Below, piece by piece: positions 17,814 through 27,546 of a stretch of 64,000 nucleotides of DNA (positions within the stretch are counted from its first letter, which is position 1; each line of letters opens with the position of its first letter). The stretch is from Chelativorans sp. Marseille-P2723 (GTDB taxonomy: Bacteria; Pseudomonadota; Alphaproteobacteria; Rhizobiales; Rhizobiaceae): contig NZ_CADDWI010000008.1 of NCBI RefSeq assembly GCF_902809845.1, positions 372,001 through 436,000 of the forward strand. The letters are read 5' to 3'. Both the position numbers and the translations under genes were made by a program. The notes below the pieces were generated by a model. The model did not search any database and was not told the DNA's origin. It saw nothing but the letters and a program-made list of their open reading frames with translations.

Positions 17814-20665
17814 CTGGATCGCTCCTTGCGGAATTTGGAGCCGTAGGAAAGCTTGTCAGGCCCTTCATCGAGCCCTGGCGGCAGCGGCAATGCGTCGAAC
17901 CGGGGCGCCGCAAGGCCTTCCTCTCCGGCCGCGCATTTTCTCAACCTGACCCTGAGATCGAACCAGGCGGCCTGTCCGGTCACCGGATCAGAATTGGAGT
18001 AACGCTTGCCGTCGCTATAGGCAGGCAAGAGGTCGCCGATAGCGTGGTTGAGCAGGAATCCGTGATTGGCCTCGGGCGCATCCTCCTTCAGGGCCCAGGC
18101 GCCTTTGCGCTTGCCGATGGCGTTCCACGTCCAGACGGTCTGCGCGTTGACGCCCTCAACGAGTTTCACCTGCCCCTTCACGCGCCCGTTCACGCTCTCG
18201 ATCCACACCCAGTCGTCGTCGGCAAGGCCAAGCGCCCCTGCCGTCTCCCGGTGCACGAAGAGGCGGTTCTGACTGGTAATCTGCCGCAGCCAGGCATTCT
18301 GTGATCCCCAGGAGTGATACATGTGCATCGGCCGTTGGGTGAGTGCATGCAGGGGGAAATCATCCAGCCTGATTGCCGCTTCCTCGAAAGGCGCATACCA
18401 GAAGGGCAGGGGGTCAAAATAAGCTTCGATGCGCCGCCTTTCATAAGGCGGCGGAAGCACCGGGCCGTGGCCTCGGGCGGCGAGCCGGAACTTTTGCAAG
18501 GGTTCCGAATAAAGCTGAAAGATGACAGGCTCGGGCTTGGCTATGAAGCCCATCCGGGTGGCAAGCTCCAGATAGGAGCGGTTGGCCATCTTGTAATAGC
18601 GCTGATCGTCCGCCAGTCGATGGTGCCAGAAGCCGCCATTCTCCTTGTAACGTTCGAGTTGGTTCGGGTTAGGCTCTCCCTTCCCGTAGTAAGCGCCATC
18701 CCTGCCGCGCCAGCCTGCAAGAGGGCCTATGCCCTGGGAGCGTTCGTGATTGACGATATAATCCGCATAATCGCGGTATCTGGCCGAACCGTCTTCCTTC
18801 ACGAAGCCCGGAAGGCCGAGACGTGCGCCAAGGTCGATCAGCACCGTCTGGAACGGCCGCACGTCGCGATCGGGCTCCACCACCGGGTGGCGGATGGCAT
18901 CGGCCGGTCCGTCGGCATCGCTGATCGGCCGGTCGAGCAGGCTGATGCAGTCATGCCGCTCCAGATAAGTCGTATCCGGCAGGACAAGATCGGCATACGG
19001 CACGGTCTCGGAATAATAGGCGTCGGAATAGATGATGAAGGGGATGCGGTATTCGCCATGCGCGTCGCGGTCGGTCAGCATGGTAATGGTCTCGGCCGTG
19101 TTCATGGACGAGTTCCAGGCCATGTTGGCCATGTAGAGAAAGAGCGTGTCGATTGCGTAGGGATCATGCGCCCAGGCGTTGCGGATCACCATGTGCATCA
19201 TCCCGTGGGCGGCAAGCGGCGCCTCCCACGAATACGCCTTGTCGATGCGCACCGCCTTGCCTTGATCATCGACCAGCAGGTCCTCCGGCCCGGACACGAA
19301 GCCGAGCGGCATACCGCCGAGCGGCTCAGTCGGCCGGCCGCCGTCCTTGCCTGCCGGCTTCGGGCCGGGCGGAGCCGGCTTGGGATAGGGCGGCTTGAAG
19401 CGGAAGCCTCCCGGTACATCCACGGAGCCGATCAGAACCTGCAGCAGATGGAGGGCGCGGCAGGTGTGAAAGCCGTTTGAATGGGCGGAGATGCCGCGCA
19501 TGGCATGCATGGAGACGGGGCGTCCCTTCATCGTCACGTGCTGCCGTCCGGTCCAGTCTGTCCACGACACTGGCAGTTCAATGGCTTCCTCGAAGGCGAC
19601 ATGAGCAAGTTCGGCCGCAATGCGGCGGATCGTGTCCGCAGGCACGCCGCAACGCGGTGCGGCCACATCCGGGGAATAGGCGCGATCGAGATAACGCTCA
19701 GCAATAAGCTGGAAGACAGGTACGCAGTTGCGCCCGCCTGCCGTCACCCAGCCGGCCATTGCGGGCACAATGCCCGTCGCACCCAGCGGGGCTGGTCCGC
19801 CCCGCTTCTTGTCCCAGACCACCACTTCGCCCGCTTCGTCCCGCAGGAAGAGCCCGTCATCCGCTGCGTCCTTCTCGCTGATGACAAGAGCCGGAGCATT
19901 TGTGTAACGAGCCAGATAATCCAAGTCGACCTTACCGGATCTCAGAAGCTCATGGACAAGGGCCATAACGAAAAGCCCGTCCGTGCCGGGGCGTATGCCG
20001 ACCCACTCATCGGCAATGGCGCTATAGCCCGTGCGGCAGGGATTGATCGAAACGATCTTTGCGCCGCGCCGCTTGAGATTGCCGAGGCCGATCTTGATCG
20101 GGTTGGAACTGTGATCCTCAGCCACGCCGAATAGCATGAAATATTTGGTATGCTCCCAGTCAGGCTCGCCGAATTCCCAGAAGGAGCCACCAATCGTGTA
20201 GAGCCCGCCTGCCGCCATATTGACCGAGCAGAAGCCCCCATGGGCGGCAAAGTTGGGCGTGCCGAACATCGAAGCCCACCATCCTGTCAGCGATTGCGAC
20301 TGGTCGCGCCCGGTGAAGAAGGCGAGCTTCTTCGGGTCCGTCGCCCTGATCCGGCCAAGCCGCTCGGTGGCGATTGACAGCGCTTCTTCCCATTCGATCT
20401 CGCGGAACTCGCCGGACCCGCGGGGACCGGTACGCAAAAGCGGCTTTCTGAGCCGGGCCGGACTATAATGCTGCATGATTCCAGCGGCGCCCTTGCCGCA
20501 AATCACGCCGCGGTTCACCGGGTGATCCCGGTTGCCGTTGATGTAGCGCACCTTGCCGTCCTGCAGATGCACCTCGATGCCACAGCGGCAAGCGCACATG
20601 TAGCAGGTGGTCCGTTCGACGCGCTCCCCAACCCTGGCCGAGGTCTCGACGCCGTCACCTTCCAT
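17810..20665 (-). CDS. soeA: SoeA-like molybdopterin oxidoreductase (probable sulfite dehydrogenase)
   Basis: About 951 residues, catalytic subunit of the DMSO-reductase superfamily. The N-terminal [4Fe-4S] motif CYMCACRCGIEV (about residue 19) and later VICGKG are clear, followed by molybdopterin-binding regions such as FGVAEDHSSNPIKIG and HALTQRPMHMYHSWGSQN. No twin-arginine signal is seen, even in the 84 extra codons open upstream. DmsA-type enzymes are exported, whereas SoeA works in the cytoplasm, so this supports SoeA (sulfite to sulfate, quinone-linked). Other DMSO-reductase family substrates cannot be excluded. ATG 20665 was chosen because conserved sequence starts there; its Shine-Dalgarno is weak. 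Confidence 0.8.
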   Translation of the reverse strand: MEGDGVETSARVGERVERTTCYMCACRCGIEVHLQDGKVRYINGNRDHPVNRGVICGKGAAGIMQHYSPARLRKPLLRTGPRGSGEFREIEWEEALSIATERLGRIRATDPKKLAFFTGRDQSQSLTGWWASMFGTPNFAAHGGFCSVNMAAGGLYTIGGSFWEFGEPDWEHTKYFMLFGVAEDHSSNPIKIGLGNLKRRGAKIVSINPCRTGYSAIADEWVGIRPGTDGLFVMALVHELLRSGKVDLDYLARYTNAPALVISEKDAADDGLFLRDEAGEVVVWDKKRGGPAPLGATGIVPAMAGWVTAGGRNCVPVFQLIAERYLDRAYSPDVAAPRCGVPADTIRRIAAELAHVAFEEAIELPVSWTDWTGRQHVTMKGRPVSMHAMRGISAHSNGFHTCRALHLLQVLIGSVDVPGGFRFKPPYPKPAPPGPKPAGKDGGRPTEPLGGMPLGFVSGPEDLLVDDQGKAVRIDKAYSWEAPLAAHGMMHMVIRNAWAHDPYAIDTLFLYMANMAWNSSMNTAETITMLTDRDAHGEYRIPFIIYSDAYYSETVPYADLVLPDTTYLERHDCISLLDRPISDADGPADAIRHPVVEPDRDVRPFQTVLIDLGARLGLPGFVKEDGSARYRDYADYIVNHERSQGIGPLAGWRGRDGAYYGKGEPNPNQLERYKENGGFWHHRLADDQRYYKMANRSYLELATRMGFIAKPEPVIFQLYSEPLQKFRLAARGHGPVLPPPYERRRIEAYFDPLPFWYAPFEEAAIRLDDFPLHALTQRPMHMYHSWGSQNAWLRQITSQNRLFVHRETAGALGLADDDWVWIESVNGRVKGQVKLVEGVNAQTVWTWNAIGKRKGAWALKEDAPEANHGFLLNHAIGDLLPAYSDGKRYSNSDPVTGQAAWFDLRVRLRKCAAGEEGLAAPRFDALPLPPGLDEGPDKLSYGSKFRKERSR

Positions 20666-20993
20666 AGGTGCACGGGTATTTTCCAGGGGTCGCTGCGACG
20701 GCCAGGAGTTCGCCCCGCGAAAGCGTTCAGCGTTCACGGTTTGCCGCTCGCTTCGGTTCGTGCGTCTTGGCAAGTGCCTTCGTACATGGGCCCGGCATGC
20801 AGCAAATCTCCCGGCGGTAACAGCCGCGCAAGAGTTGCCTCTTTCAGACGCAATGTGAACGCTTTCAGAATGTGTCCGACGCGGCAGGCAGACATGAACT
20901 CTCAACCCCCCAATCAAGTTCTAACATGGTCAACTTAAATCGATCCGTCTAATAGATGTATATTGTAACTTTCATCTCTTGACGCGATCATTT
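20666..20993. promoter_or_regulatory. Divergent intergenic region soeA / lysR-type gene
   Basis: 328 bases between two divergent starts, where a LysR regulator would normally bind. An interrupted inverted repeat AGATG (20954-20958) and CATCT (20973-20977) lies 17 bases before the regulator start. The frame of soeA is open through most of the region but lacks family similarity. Exact promoters are not assigned. Confidence 0.35.
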
Positions 20994-21899
20994 ATGAATC
21001 TTGACCAACTGCGGATCTTTGTCGCTGTAGCTGAGCGCGAACATGTCACGCGAGCGGCAGAAGCTCTTGGCCTTTCCCAGTCCGCCGCCTCGGCCGCGAT
21101 CAAGGCATTGGAAGCGGCAAGCGGAGTCAAACTTTTCAACCGCGTGGGGCGCAACGTCGAGCTTTCGCGCGCGGGCGCCCGCTTTCTGCCGGAGGCCCGG
21201 GCTGTTCTGGAGCAGGTGGCCACGGCGCGTCAGGCGCTCGAAAGTGTGGCCCAGACCATCGCCGGAAGCGTGTCTGTCGCGGCGAGCCAGACCATTGCCA
21301 GCTATTGGCTGCCGCGCCGCCTGGCGGCGTTTCATGAACGCCATCCGGCCGTCCGCCTCGATGTCAGCATCGGCAACACGCGTCAGGTTGAGGCTGCGGT
21401 TCTGGATGGGGCGGCCGATGTTGGCCTTGTGGAAGGACGAACTCATGCCGACCTTCTGAAGCGTGTTGCGCTTGGTACTGACAGGCTCATGCTGGTCACA
21501 GCGGCCGGATTGGGTGGCATCGACGCACTGCCGGAAGGGGAGGTGAACCTTTCTACATTGAAGTGGGTTGTGCGCGAAAGCGGTTCGGGTACAAGGGAGG
21601 TGCTGGAAGACCTGATGGCCCAGCAGGGCGGATCTATCGATGATCTTTCGATCTTTCTTGTCCTGCCCAGCAATGAAGCCATCATTCATGCCGTCGAAGC
21701 AGGCGCGGGCGCGACGATCATATCCGAGCTGGCGGCTGCCACCGCACTGGAAAGGCGCACGGTCCGCATACTGCCTTTCGACATTCCGCCGCGTGAGTTC
21801 GTGCTGATTGTCCACCGCGACCGGCAGCCAACCCTTTCTCAGGCCGCGTTCAAGTCCTTTCTTGTCAGCGGGGGAAAGGAGGAGCAGCCAAGCCGCTGA
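20994..21899 (+). CDS. LysR-family transcriptional regulator
   Basis: 301 residues. The N-terminal winged helix-turn-helix is typical (MNLDQLRIFVAVAE, then TRAAEALGLSQSAASAAIKAL), followed by the LysR effector domain beginning near residue 90 with GSVSVAASQTIASYWLP. Its position, divergent from soeABC and 45 bases before the transaminase on the same strand, makes both candidate targets. The effector-domain start resembles the CysB/Cbl-unlike, CbbR-like group, but the ligand cannot be read. ATG 20994 was preferred over a TTG at 20979. Confidence 0.88.
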   Translation: MNLDQLRIFVAVAEREHVTRAAEALGLSQSAASAAIKALEAASGVKLFNRVGRNVELSRAGARFLPEARAVLEQVATARQALESVAQTIAGSVSVAASQTIASYWLPRRLAAFHERHPAVRLDVSIGNTRQVEAAVLDGAADVGLVEGRTHADLLKRVALGTDRLMLVTAAGLGGIDALPEGEVNLSTLKWVVRESGSGTREVLEDLMAQQGGSIDDLSIFLVLPSNEAIIHAVEAGAGATIISELAAATALERRTVRILPFDIPPREFVLIVHRDRQPTLSQAAFKSFLVSGGKEEQPSR

Positions 21900-21944
21900 A
21901 TTCTGCTACAACTGGTCTTGTGCCGGCATGACGGGGAGGAAGGA

Positions 21945-23126
21945 ATGCACTATCGCAGCCATGAGCAGCCTGTCATCATGCTGACAACCGGGCCGGTTGA
22001 GGCATATCCGGAGGTCTTGCGCCGCCTTTCACGCCAGGTTCTCTATGATCACGACCCGGCTTTTCAGGCTCTTTATGAAAGGGTAGTAGAAAAGGCACGT
22101 CAGGCAATGCGGCTTTCGGAGCGTCCCGTGATCCTGCAGGGCGAGCCGGTGCTGGGACTTGAGGCAGCGGCGGCTTCGTTGATCGAGCCGGGTGACACGG
22201 TTCTGAATCTCGTGTCGGGTGTCTATGGAAAGGGTTTTGGCGGCTGGGCAAGACGTTATTCGCCCAATCTTCTGGAGATCGAAGTGCCCTATAATGAGGC
22301 TATCGATCCACAGGACGTGGCGAAAATACTGCGCCAGCATCCCGAAATTAGCGTGGTTAGCGTGTGCCATCATGATACCCCTTCAGGCACCCTCAATCCT
22401 GTCAACGAAATTGGCGCGCTTGTCTCTGCTCATGGCGCATACCTCATCGTGGATGCCGTTTCCTCTTTTGGCGGGATGGATACTCATCCCAGGGCATGCC
22501 ATGCCGATCTCTATGTTACGGGGGCTGCAAAATGCCTCGGTGCAACCCCGGGGCTCACGCTCCTGGGGGTGAGCGATCGCGCCTGGCTAAAGATGAAGGC
22601 CAACAGGATGGCACCCCGCGGATCGGCGCTCAGCATCGTTGACTGGGAACAAGCCTGGTCGCCCGAAAGACCGTTCCCGTTCACACCGTCAATAGCCGAG
22701 ATCAACGGGCTGGAAGCTGCGCTCGACCTTTATCTCGCAGAAGGCCCGGAGCGCGTTTGGGAACGTCACGCGCTGACGGCGCGGGCTACGCGGGCGGGCA
22801 TCCGCGCTATGGGGCTTTCGCTCTGGCCCGCCTGCGACGGGATTGCGTCGCCCACGACCACTGCCATCCGCGTACCCGATGGAATTGACGAGGAATCTTT
22901 GCGGCGGATCGCGCGGGAGCGCTATGGCGTCCTGTTTTCCGGAGGGCGTGGTGCGACGGAAGGAAAGCTCACCCGCATCGGACATATGGGACCGGCAGCA
23001 CAGCCCATTTTTGCTATTGCCGCGCTTTCCGCCTATGTCGGCGCACTGTCTTCGCTGGGCCATCAGGCTGCGCTTGGAACGGGCATGGAGGCGGCGATGG
23101 CCGTGATCAATGGCGACGCCGAATGA
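21945..23126 (+). CDS. ppaT: Pyridoxamine-pyruvate transaminase
   Basis: 393 residues, the same length as the Mesorhizobium loti enzyme, which moves the amino group of pyridoxamine to pyruvate in vitamin B6 degradation. Fold-type I class V aminotransferase with QGEPVLGLEAAAASLI, VYGKGFGGWARRYSPN and VSVCHHDTPSGTLNP, all close to the recalled M. loti sequence. The Schiff-base lysine is K196 in TGAAKCLG (K197 in M. loti), and the carboxylate-binding arginines fall in FSGGRGA and LTRIGHMG. A strong GGGGAGGAAGGA precedes ATG 21945. No other B6-degradation gene adjoins it, so a related serine/alanine-glyoxylate transaminase activity remains possible. Confidence 0.82.
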   Translation: MHYRSHEQPVIMLTTGPVEAYPEVLRRLSRQVLYDHDPAFQALYERVVEKARQAMRLSERPVILQGEPVLGLEAAAASLIEPGDTVLNLVSGVYGKGFGGWARRYSPNLLEIEVPYNEAIDPQDVAKILRQHPEISVVSVCHHDTPSGTLNPVNEIGALVSAHGAYLIVDAVSSFGGMDTHPRACHADLYVTGAAKCLGATPGLTLLGVSDRAWLKMKANRMAPRGSALSIVDWEQAWSPERPFPFTPSIAEINGLEAALDLYLAEGPERVWERHALTARATRAGIRAMGLSLWPACDGIASPTTTAIRVPDGIDEESLRRIARERYGVLFSGGRGATEGKLTRIGHMGPAAQPIFAIAALSAYVGALSSLGHQAALGTGMEAAMAVINGDAE

Positions 23127-23306
23127 AGAGGCAGCTATTTTGCCGGCATTATTTTTCAGAAAGCCGAGAAGCAGAAAAACTTTGGCTCTGGCAGGTCAAT
23201 TTTTGCTACATTCAACGCGGTGTGAAAATGCAAACCAAGCGAGAATGGCCAGCGCAGGGAACTATCGCAATCCATGTGCTTCAACGCCAAGATGAAGGGG
23301 TCTTCC

Positions 23307-24917
23307 ATGTTCCGCTTTTCACTCTCCAGGCGGGCGCTTCTTTACCCGGTCGCTCTGACGATCGGGCTTGCCATCCTTCCGCTTTCTCCTGCCGCGCAGG
23401 AAGCTCCCGAAGGAGGCCGGCTCGTTGTCGCGGCCGATTCAGAACCGCGCGATCTCAATCCGGCTGTTGTGGCTTCCAACGGTGTTTTCTTCATTTCCAG
23501 CAAGGTGATAGAGCCGCTTGCGGAAGCATCTTATGAAGGCGAAGATGGCTTGGAGCCACGACTTGCGACCAGTTGGGAGGGCTCTGAAGACGGCCTCTCC
23601 TTCACCGTGAATCTGCGCGAAGGTGTCACCTGGCATGACGGCGAACCTTTCACGTCGGCTGACGTCGCCTTTTCCGCCCTTGAGGTCTGGAAGCCTTTGC
23701 AGAACCTCGGCCGCATCGTCTTCTCCAGTCTTGAGGATGTGGAAACCCCGGACGAGCATACAGCGATCTTCAGGTTCTCCGAGCCTACCCCGCCGCAGAT
23801 GATCATGAAGGCAATGCCGGCTGTTACCGCCGTTCTGCCCCGGCACATCTATGAAGGCAAGGACATCGCCACCAACCCGACCAACACCCAGCTTGTCGGC
23901 ACCGGGCCTTTCAAGTTTGCCGAGTACAGGCCGGGCGAATACTACCGGCTGGTGAAGAACGAGAACTACTGGAGCGAAGGCGAGCCGCAGCTCGACGAGA
24001 TCATCTTCCGGGTGCTGCCAGACAGATCTGCGGCGGCTTCTGCGCTTGAGGCGGGTGAAATCCATCTTGCTGCATTTTCGCAAGTGCCCTTGGTGGATTT
24101 GGAACGCATCGGGCAAGTGCCCGGGCTTGAGGTGATAACGGAAGGATATGAAGCACTAACCTACCAGCTCGTGGTGGAGATCAACCATCGTAACGAAGCC
24201 TTGGCCGATCGGCGCGTAAGACGGGCGATCGCTCACGCAATAGACAAGGATTTCGTGGTGGACACGATCTTCCTCGGCTATGCCGCCGCGGCGACCGGTC
24301 CCGTGCCGAAGAATGCACCGGAGTTCTACAATCCGGACGTTCCCGTCTACGACTTCGACGTGGAGAAGGCGAACGCGCTGCTTGACGAGGCGGGCTATCC
24401 GCGCGGCGATGACGGAACACGCTTCTCCCTACGGCTGCTTCCCGCCCCCTTCTTCGCCGAGACGCGCCAGTTCGGCGACTATCTGCGCCAGGCACTGGCT
24501 GAAGTCGGCATCCGGGTAGAACTGATCAACAATGACACGCCGGCGCATATAAAGGCGGTCTACACCGATCATGATTTCGACATCACGGTGAGCCCACCGG
24601 TTTTCCGCGACGACCCGGCAATCTCCACCACGATCCTCGTCCGCTCCGGCATACCCAATGGCGTGCCCTTCTCGAATCAGGGCGGCTACGAAAATCCCGA
24701 ACTCGATGCCCTCATCGACGAAGCGGCGACCACCGTGGATACCGCCGAACGCGTCGCGCTCTACAACGAATTCCAGCGTCTCGTCGTTGAGGAACTGCCG
24801 CTCATCAACGTGGCCGAATGGAGCTTTACCTCCGTGGCCAGCGAGAAGGTGCTTAACGTTGGCAACAATCCGCGCTGGGTGGTTTCCAACTGGGCCGACA
24901 CGGCTCTCGAACCCTGA
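23307..24917 (+). CDS. Oligopeptide-type ABC transporter, substrate-binding protein
   Basis: About 536 residues, extracytoplasmic solute-binding protein family 5. An N-terminal signal peptide (SLSRRALLYPVALTIGLAIL ending near AAQ) is followed by the family pattern: LRDLNP-like start, EPLAEASYEG, TFTSADVAFS and LVGTGPFKFAEYRPGEY. The start was placed at ATG 23307 after GAAGGGG; ATG 23292 is the alternative. It is first in a five-gene importer operon and follows the transaminase by 180 bases. The ligand is unknown; family 5 proteins bind peptides but also nickel chelates, glutathione and opines. Confidence 0.87.
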   Translation: MFRFSLSRRALLYPVALTIGLAILPLSPAAQEAPEGGRLVVAADSEPRDLNPAVVASNGVFFISSKVIEPLAEASYEGEDGLEPRLATSWEGSEDGLSFTVNLREGVTWHDGEPFTSADVAFSALEVWKPLQNLGRIVFSSLEDVETPDEHTAIFRFSEPTPPQMIMKAMPAVTAVLPRHIYEGKDIATNPTNTQLVGTGPFKFAEYRPGEYYRLVKNENYWSEGEPQLDEIIFRVLPDRSAAASALEAGEIHLAAFSQVPLVDLERIGQVPGLEVITEGYEALTYQLVVEINHRNEALADRRVRRAIAHAIDKDFVVDTIFLGYAAAATGPVPKNAPEFYNPDVPVYDFDVEKANALLDEAGYPRGDDGTRFSLRLLPAPFFAETRQFGDYLRQALAEVGIRVELINNDTPAHIKAVYTDHDFDITVSPPVFRDDPAISTTILVRSGIPNGVPFSNQGGYENPELDALIDEAATTVDTAERVALYNEFQRLVVEELPLINVAEWSFTSVASEKVLNVGNNPRWVVSNWADTALEP

Positions 24918-24941
24918 TGTGAAAAGCTTTTTGACCCTCCC

Positions 24942-25931
24942 ATGCATCGGGCCCTGAAGCTGGTCAGAAGGCGCGCGCTCAGCAGCATCCCGGTGCTGCT
25001 GATCGTTGTCACCGGCACTTTCTTCCTGCTCGAATCGGCTACCGGCGATGCCGTCGACGCGTATCTGGTGTCGCTGGGCGGAGGAGACGCCGAACTTGCC
25101 CGCAATCTTCGCGAAACCTATGGGCTGGACCAATCGGCCTGGAGCAGGCTCTGGCTTTATGTTTCGGCTCTTGCCCGGTTCGATCTGGGCTGGTCCGTCG
25201 CCTTCAACCGGCCGATCCTTGACGTCATTCTGGAAAGGTTGCCAAACACCCTTCTTTTGATGGGCAGCGCCACGGCGCTGGCATTCCTGCTCGGCAGCCT
25301 GCTTGGTATCGTCGCTGGCGCGCGGCCGGGCAGCGGTGTAGACCGGCTTCTTTCGGTGGGTTCGCTTGCGTTATACGCTGTTCCAAGCTTCTGGCTCGGA
25401 CTTGTGCTCATTCTCCTTTTTGCCGTGCAGCTTCGTTGGTTCCCCACTGCCGGTATCGAGAGCATTGCATCGGGCAAGTCCGGCTTTGACCGCGCGGTCG
25501 ATATCGCGCGCCATCTGGTGCTTCCGGTCTGTGCGCTGGGCTTCATCTATCTGGCACTTTTCCTGCGCATGATGCGAGCGGGCATGGCGGAGATCTGGCG
25601 ACAGGATTTCGTTCTGGCGGCGCGTGCGAAAGGGCTTGCACGCCGGCGCATCGTCTTAAGACATATTGCGCGCAACGCGCTTCTTCCCCTCGTCACCATG
25701 CTCGGCCTTCAGGCCGCCGCCATGCTGGGCGGCAGCGTGGTAATAGAGAGCGTATTCGCCATTCCGGGATTCGGACGGCTTGCCCAGGAGGCTGTCGCGG
25801 CCCGCGATGCACCGCTTCTCATGGGCATCATCGTCATGAGCGCCATACTGGTCATTCTGGTCAACCTCCTGATCGACCTGGCCTATGCGGCGCTCGATCC
25901 GCGGGTAGGGCAGGGGGAGCGGCGCACATGA
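24942..25931 (+). CDS. ABC transporter permease (DppB type)
   Basis: 329-residue inner-membrane permease with about six hydrophobic segments. The EAA loop, which contacts the ATPases, is seen as DFVLAARAKGLARRRIVLRH with HIARNALLP following. The N-terminal KLVRRRALSSIPVLLIVVTGTFFLL is the usual first membrane segment of DppB/OppB. It lies 24 bases after the binding-protein gene and overlaps the next permease by four bases (ATGA). Confidence 0.9.
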   Translation: MHRALKLVRRRALSSIPVLLIVVTGTFFLLESATGDAVDAYLVSLGGGDAELARNLRETYGLDQSAWSRLWLYVSALARFDLGWSVAFNRPILDVILERLPNTLLLMGSATALAFLLGSLLGIVAGARPGSGVDRLLSVGSLALYAVPSFWLGLVLILLFAVQLRWFPTAGIESIASGKSGFDRAVDIARHLVLPVCALGFIYLALFLRMMRAGMAEIWRQDFVLAARAKGLARRRIVLRHIARNALLPLVTMLGLQAAAMLGGSVVIESVFAIPGFGRLAQEAVAARDAPLLMGIIVMSAILVILVNLLIDLAYAALDPRVGQGERRT

Positions 25932-26761
25932 GGGAGTTCGCCGCCCGGTTCATTCGCTCCCCAGAGGGTGTGGCGGGATTGGTTCTTACGACATGTCTTC
26001 TGGCGATGGCGCTTTCCGCGCCCTACCTTTTCCCGCGCGATCCGCTGTCGATCGTCGGCCGCCCGCTCCTTGCCCCTTTCGCTGACCCTGCTTTCCCGCT
26101 GGGAACGGACAGGCTTGGCCGCGACGTGCTTGCGGGGCTGATGCATGGCGCGCGCACCTCCCTGCTTGTCGGGATTTCCGCGGCAGTGGTGGCGATTCTG
26201 GCCGGTGCGATTGTGGGCACGCTGGCAGGCTTCTCTTCAGGCTGGTTCGACGAGGCCTTGATGCGCGTGGTCGATGCTTTCCAGATCGTGCCGGGTTTTC
26301 TTCTGGCACTTGCGTTCGTCAGCGTCATGGGTGCTTCGCTGCCGCTCATCGTGCTTGCAATCGCGCTTGGCGCCTGGACGGGTCCGGCGCGTCTTGCCCG
26401 TGCCGAAGTGCTTTCGATCCGCGAGCGCGATTATGTAGCCGCCGCTTGGGTGATCGGGATGCACCCTCTGGAGATCGCCTTCAAGGAGGTGCTGCCCAAC
26501 GCGTTGCCGCCGGTGCTCGCCCTCGTCTCGGTCATCGTTGCGGGTGCCGTCCTGACGGAGGCGGCCCTTTCCTTCCTGGGTCTTGGCGATCCCAACATCG
26601 TCACCTGGGGCTCGATGATCGCCGAAGGCCGCAACGTGCTGCGCACGGCGCCCTTCCTTTCCATCGTTCCGGGCCTCGGGCTTGTTGCCATGGTGCTTGG
26701 CGTCTACTTGCTCGGTGAGGGTCTCGTGGAGGCGCTCGCCAGGCGCAGGATAAGGCAATGA
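25928..26761 (+). CDS. ABC transporter permease (DppC type)
   Basis: 277-residue second permease with about six membrane segments. The sequence FPLGTDRLGRDVLAGLMHGARTS is characteristic of DppC/NikC proteins, and the EAA loop is RERDYVAAAWVIGMHPLEI. It overlaps its neighbours on both sides by four bases, so the operon is tightly translated. Its length equals that typical of NikC rather than the longer OppC. Confidence 0.9.
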   Translation: MREFAARFIRSPEGVAGLVLTTCLLAMALSAPYLFPRDPLSIVGRPLLAPFADPAFPLGTDRLGRDVLAGLMHGARTSLLVGISAAVVAILAGAIVGTLAGFSSGWFDEALMRVVDAFQIVPGFLLALAFVSVMGASLPLIVLAIALGAWTGPARLARAEVLSIRERDYVAAAWVIGMHPLEIAFKEVLPNALPPVLALVSVIVAGAVLTEAALSFLGLGDPNIVTWGSMIAEGRNVLRTAPFLSIVPGLGLVAMVLGVYLLGEGLVEALARRRIRQ

Positions 26762-27546
26762 GCAAGCCGCTTCTTCAGGTTCGCGATCTGTCCGTCGTTT
26801 ATGGCAGGCGGAATGCGGCCACTCACGCACTTAGCACTGTCGATCTCGACGTTGCCGTTGGCGGGCGGCTCGCCGTCATCGGGGAAAGCGGCTCGGGCAA
26901 GACGACGCTTGCGCTTGCGCTTGCGAGGCTTCTTCCGCCCGAAGCCGTGGTTGAGGGCAGCATCGCATGGCCTGGCCTCGACCGTTCGCCTGTTGGCGGG
27001 CGCGACATCGGTTACGTCTTCCAGGACCCTGGATCGAGTCTCAACCCCGTCCTCACCATCGGTGAGCAGGTGAGCGAGGGTGCGCGACGGCATCTCGGCC
27101 TTAGCCGCGGCGCCGCGAAGAAGCGTGCGCTCGAGCTTCTGGAGCGGGTTCGGATTCCTGATCCCGAGGCGGCCCTTCGCGCTTATCCGCACCAGTTCTC
27201 CGGCGGACAACGTCAGCGTATCGCTATCGCTGCAGCCATCGCCGCCAATCCGCTTGTCCTGATCGCCGACGAACCGACGAGCGCGCTCGACATGGTCGTG
27301 CAGGCCGGTATTGTTCGTCTGCTCGACCGTCTCGTACGGGATGAGGGTATGAGCCTCATCCTCATCACCCACGATATCGCGCTTGCCTCAGGTTTGGCCG
27401 ATGCAATCGCTGTTTTTCGCGACGGCAGGCTTGTGGAGACAGGTCCTACACCGCAGCTTTTGTCACGACCCGCAAACGCTTACACGCGGATGCTGATCAA
27501 TTCTCACATCGATTTTACCTCGCCGCGGCTAATTGAGGCCGGCTGA
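26758..27546 (+). CDS. ABC transporter ATP-binding protein (DppD/NikD type)
   Basis: 262-residue nucleotide-binding subunit. Walker A is GESGSGKTTLALAL (about residue 40), the signature motif FSGGQRQRIAIA and Walker B LIADEPTSALD. It lacks the roughly 60-residue C-terminal extension usual in OppD/DppD, which puts it in the short class seen in nickel and metallophore importers. Overlaps the preceding permease by four bases. Confidence 0.9.
   Translation: MSKPLLQVRDLSVVYGRRNAATHALSTVDLDVAVGGRLAVIGESGSGKTTLALALARLLPPEAVVEGSIAWPGLDRSPVGGRDIGYVFQDPGSSLNPVLTIGEQVSEGARRHLGLSRGAAKKRALELLERVRIPDPEAALRAYPHQFSGGQRQRIAIAAAIAANPLVLIADEPTSALDMVVQAGIVRLLDRLVRDEGMSLILITHDIALASGLADAIAVFRDGRLVETGPTPQLLSRPANAYTRMLINSHIDFTSPRLIEAG

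Noticed and set aside
18314-19480. 388-codon plus-strand open frame inside soeA
   Set aside because: Antisense shadow of the molybdoenzyme gene.
20988-21815. 275-codon minus-strand frame in the LysR gene
   Set aside because: Shadow of the regulator; no motif.
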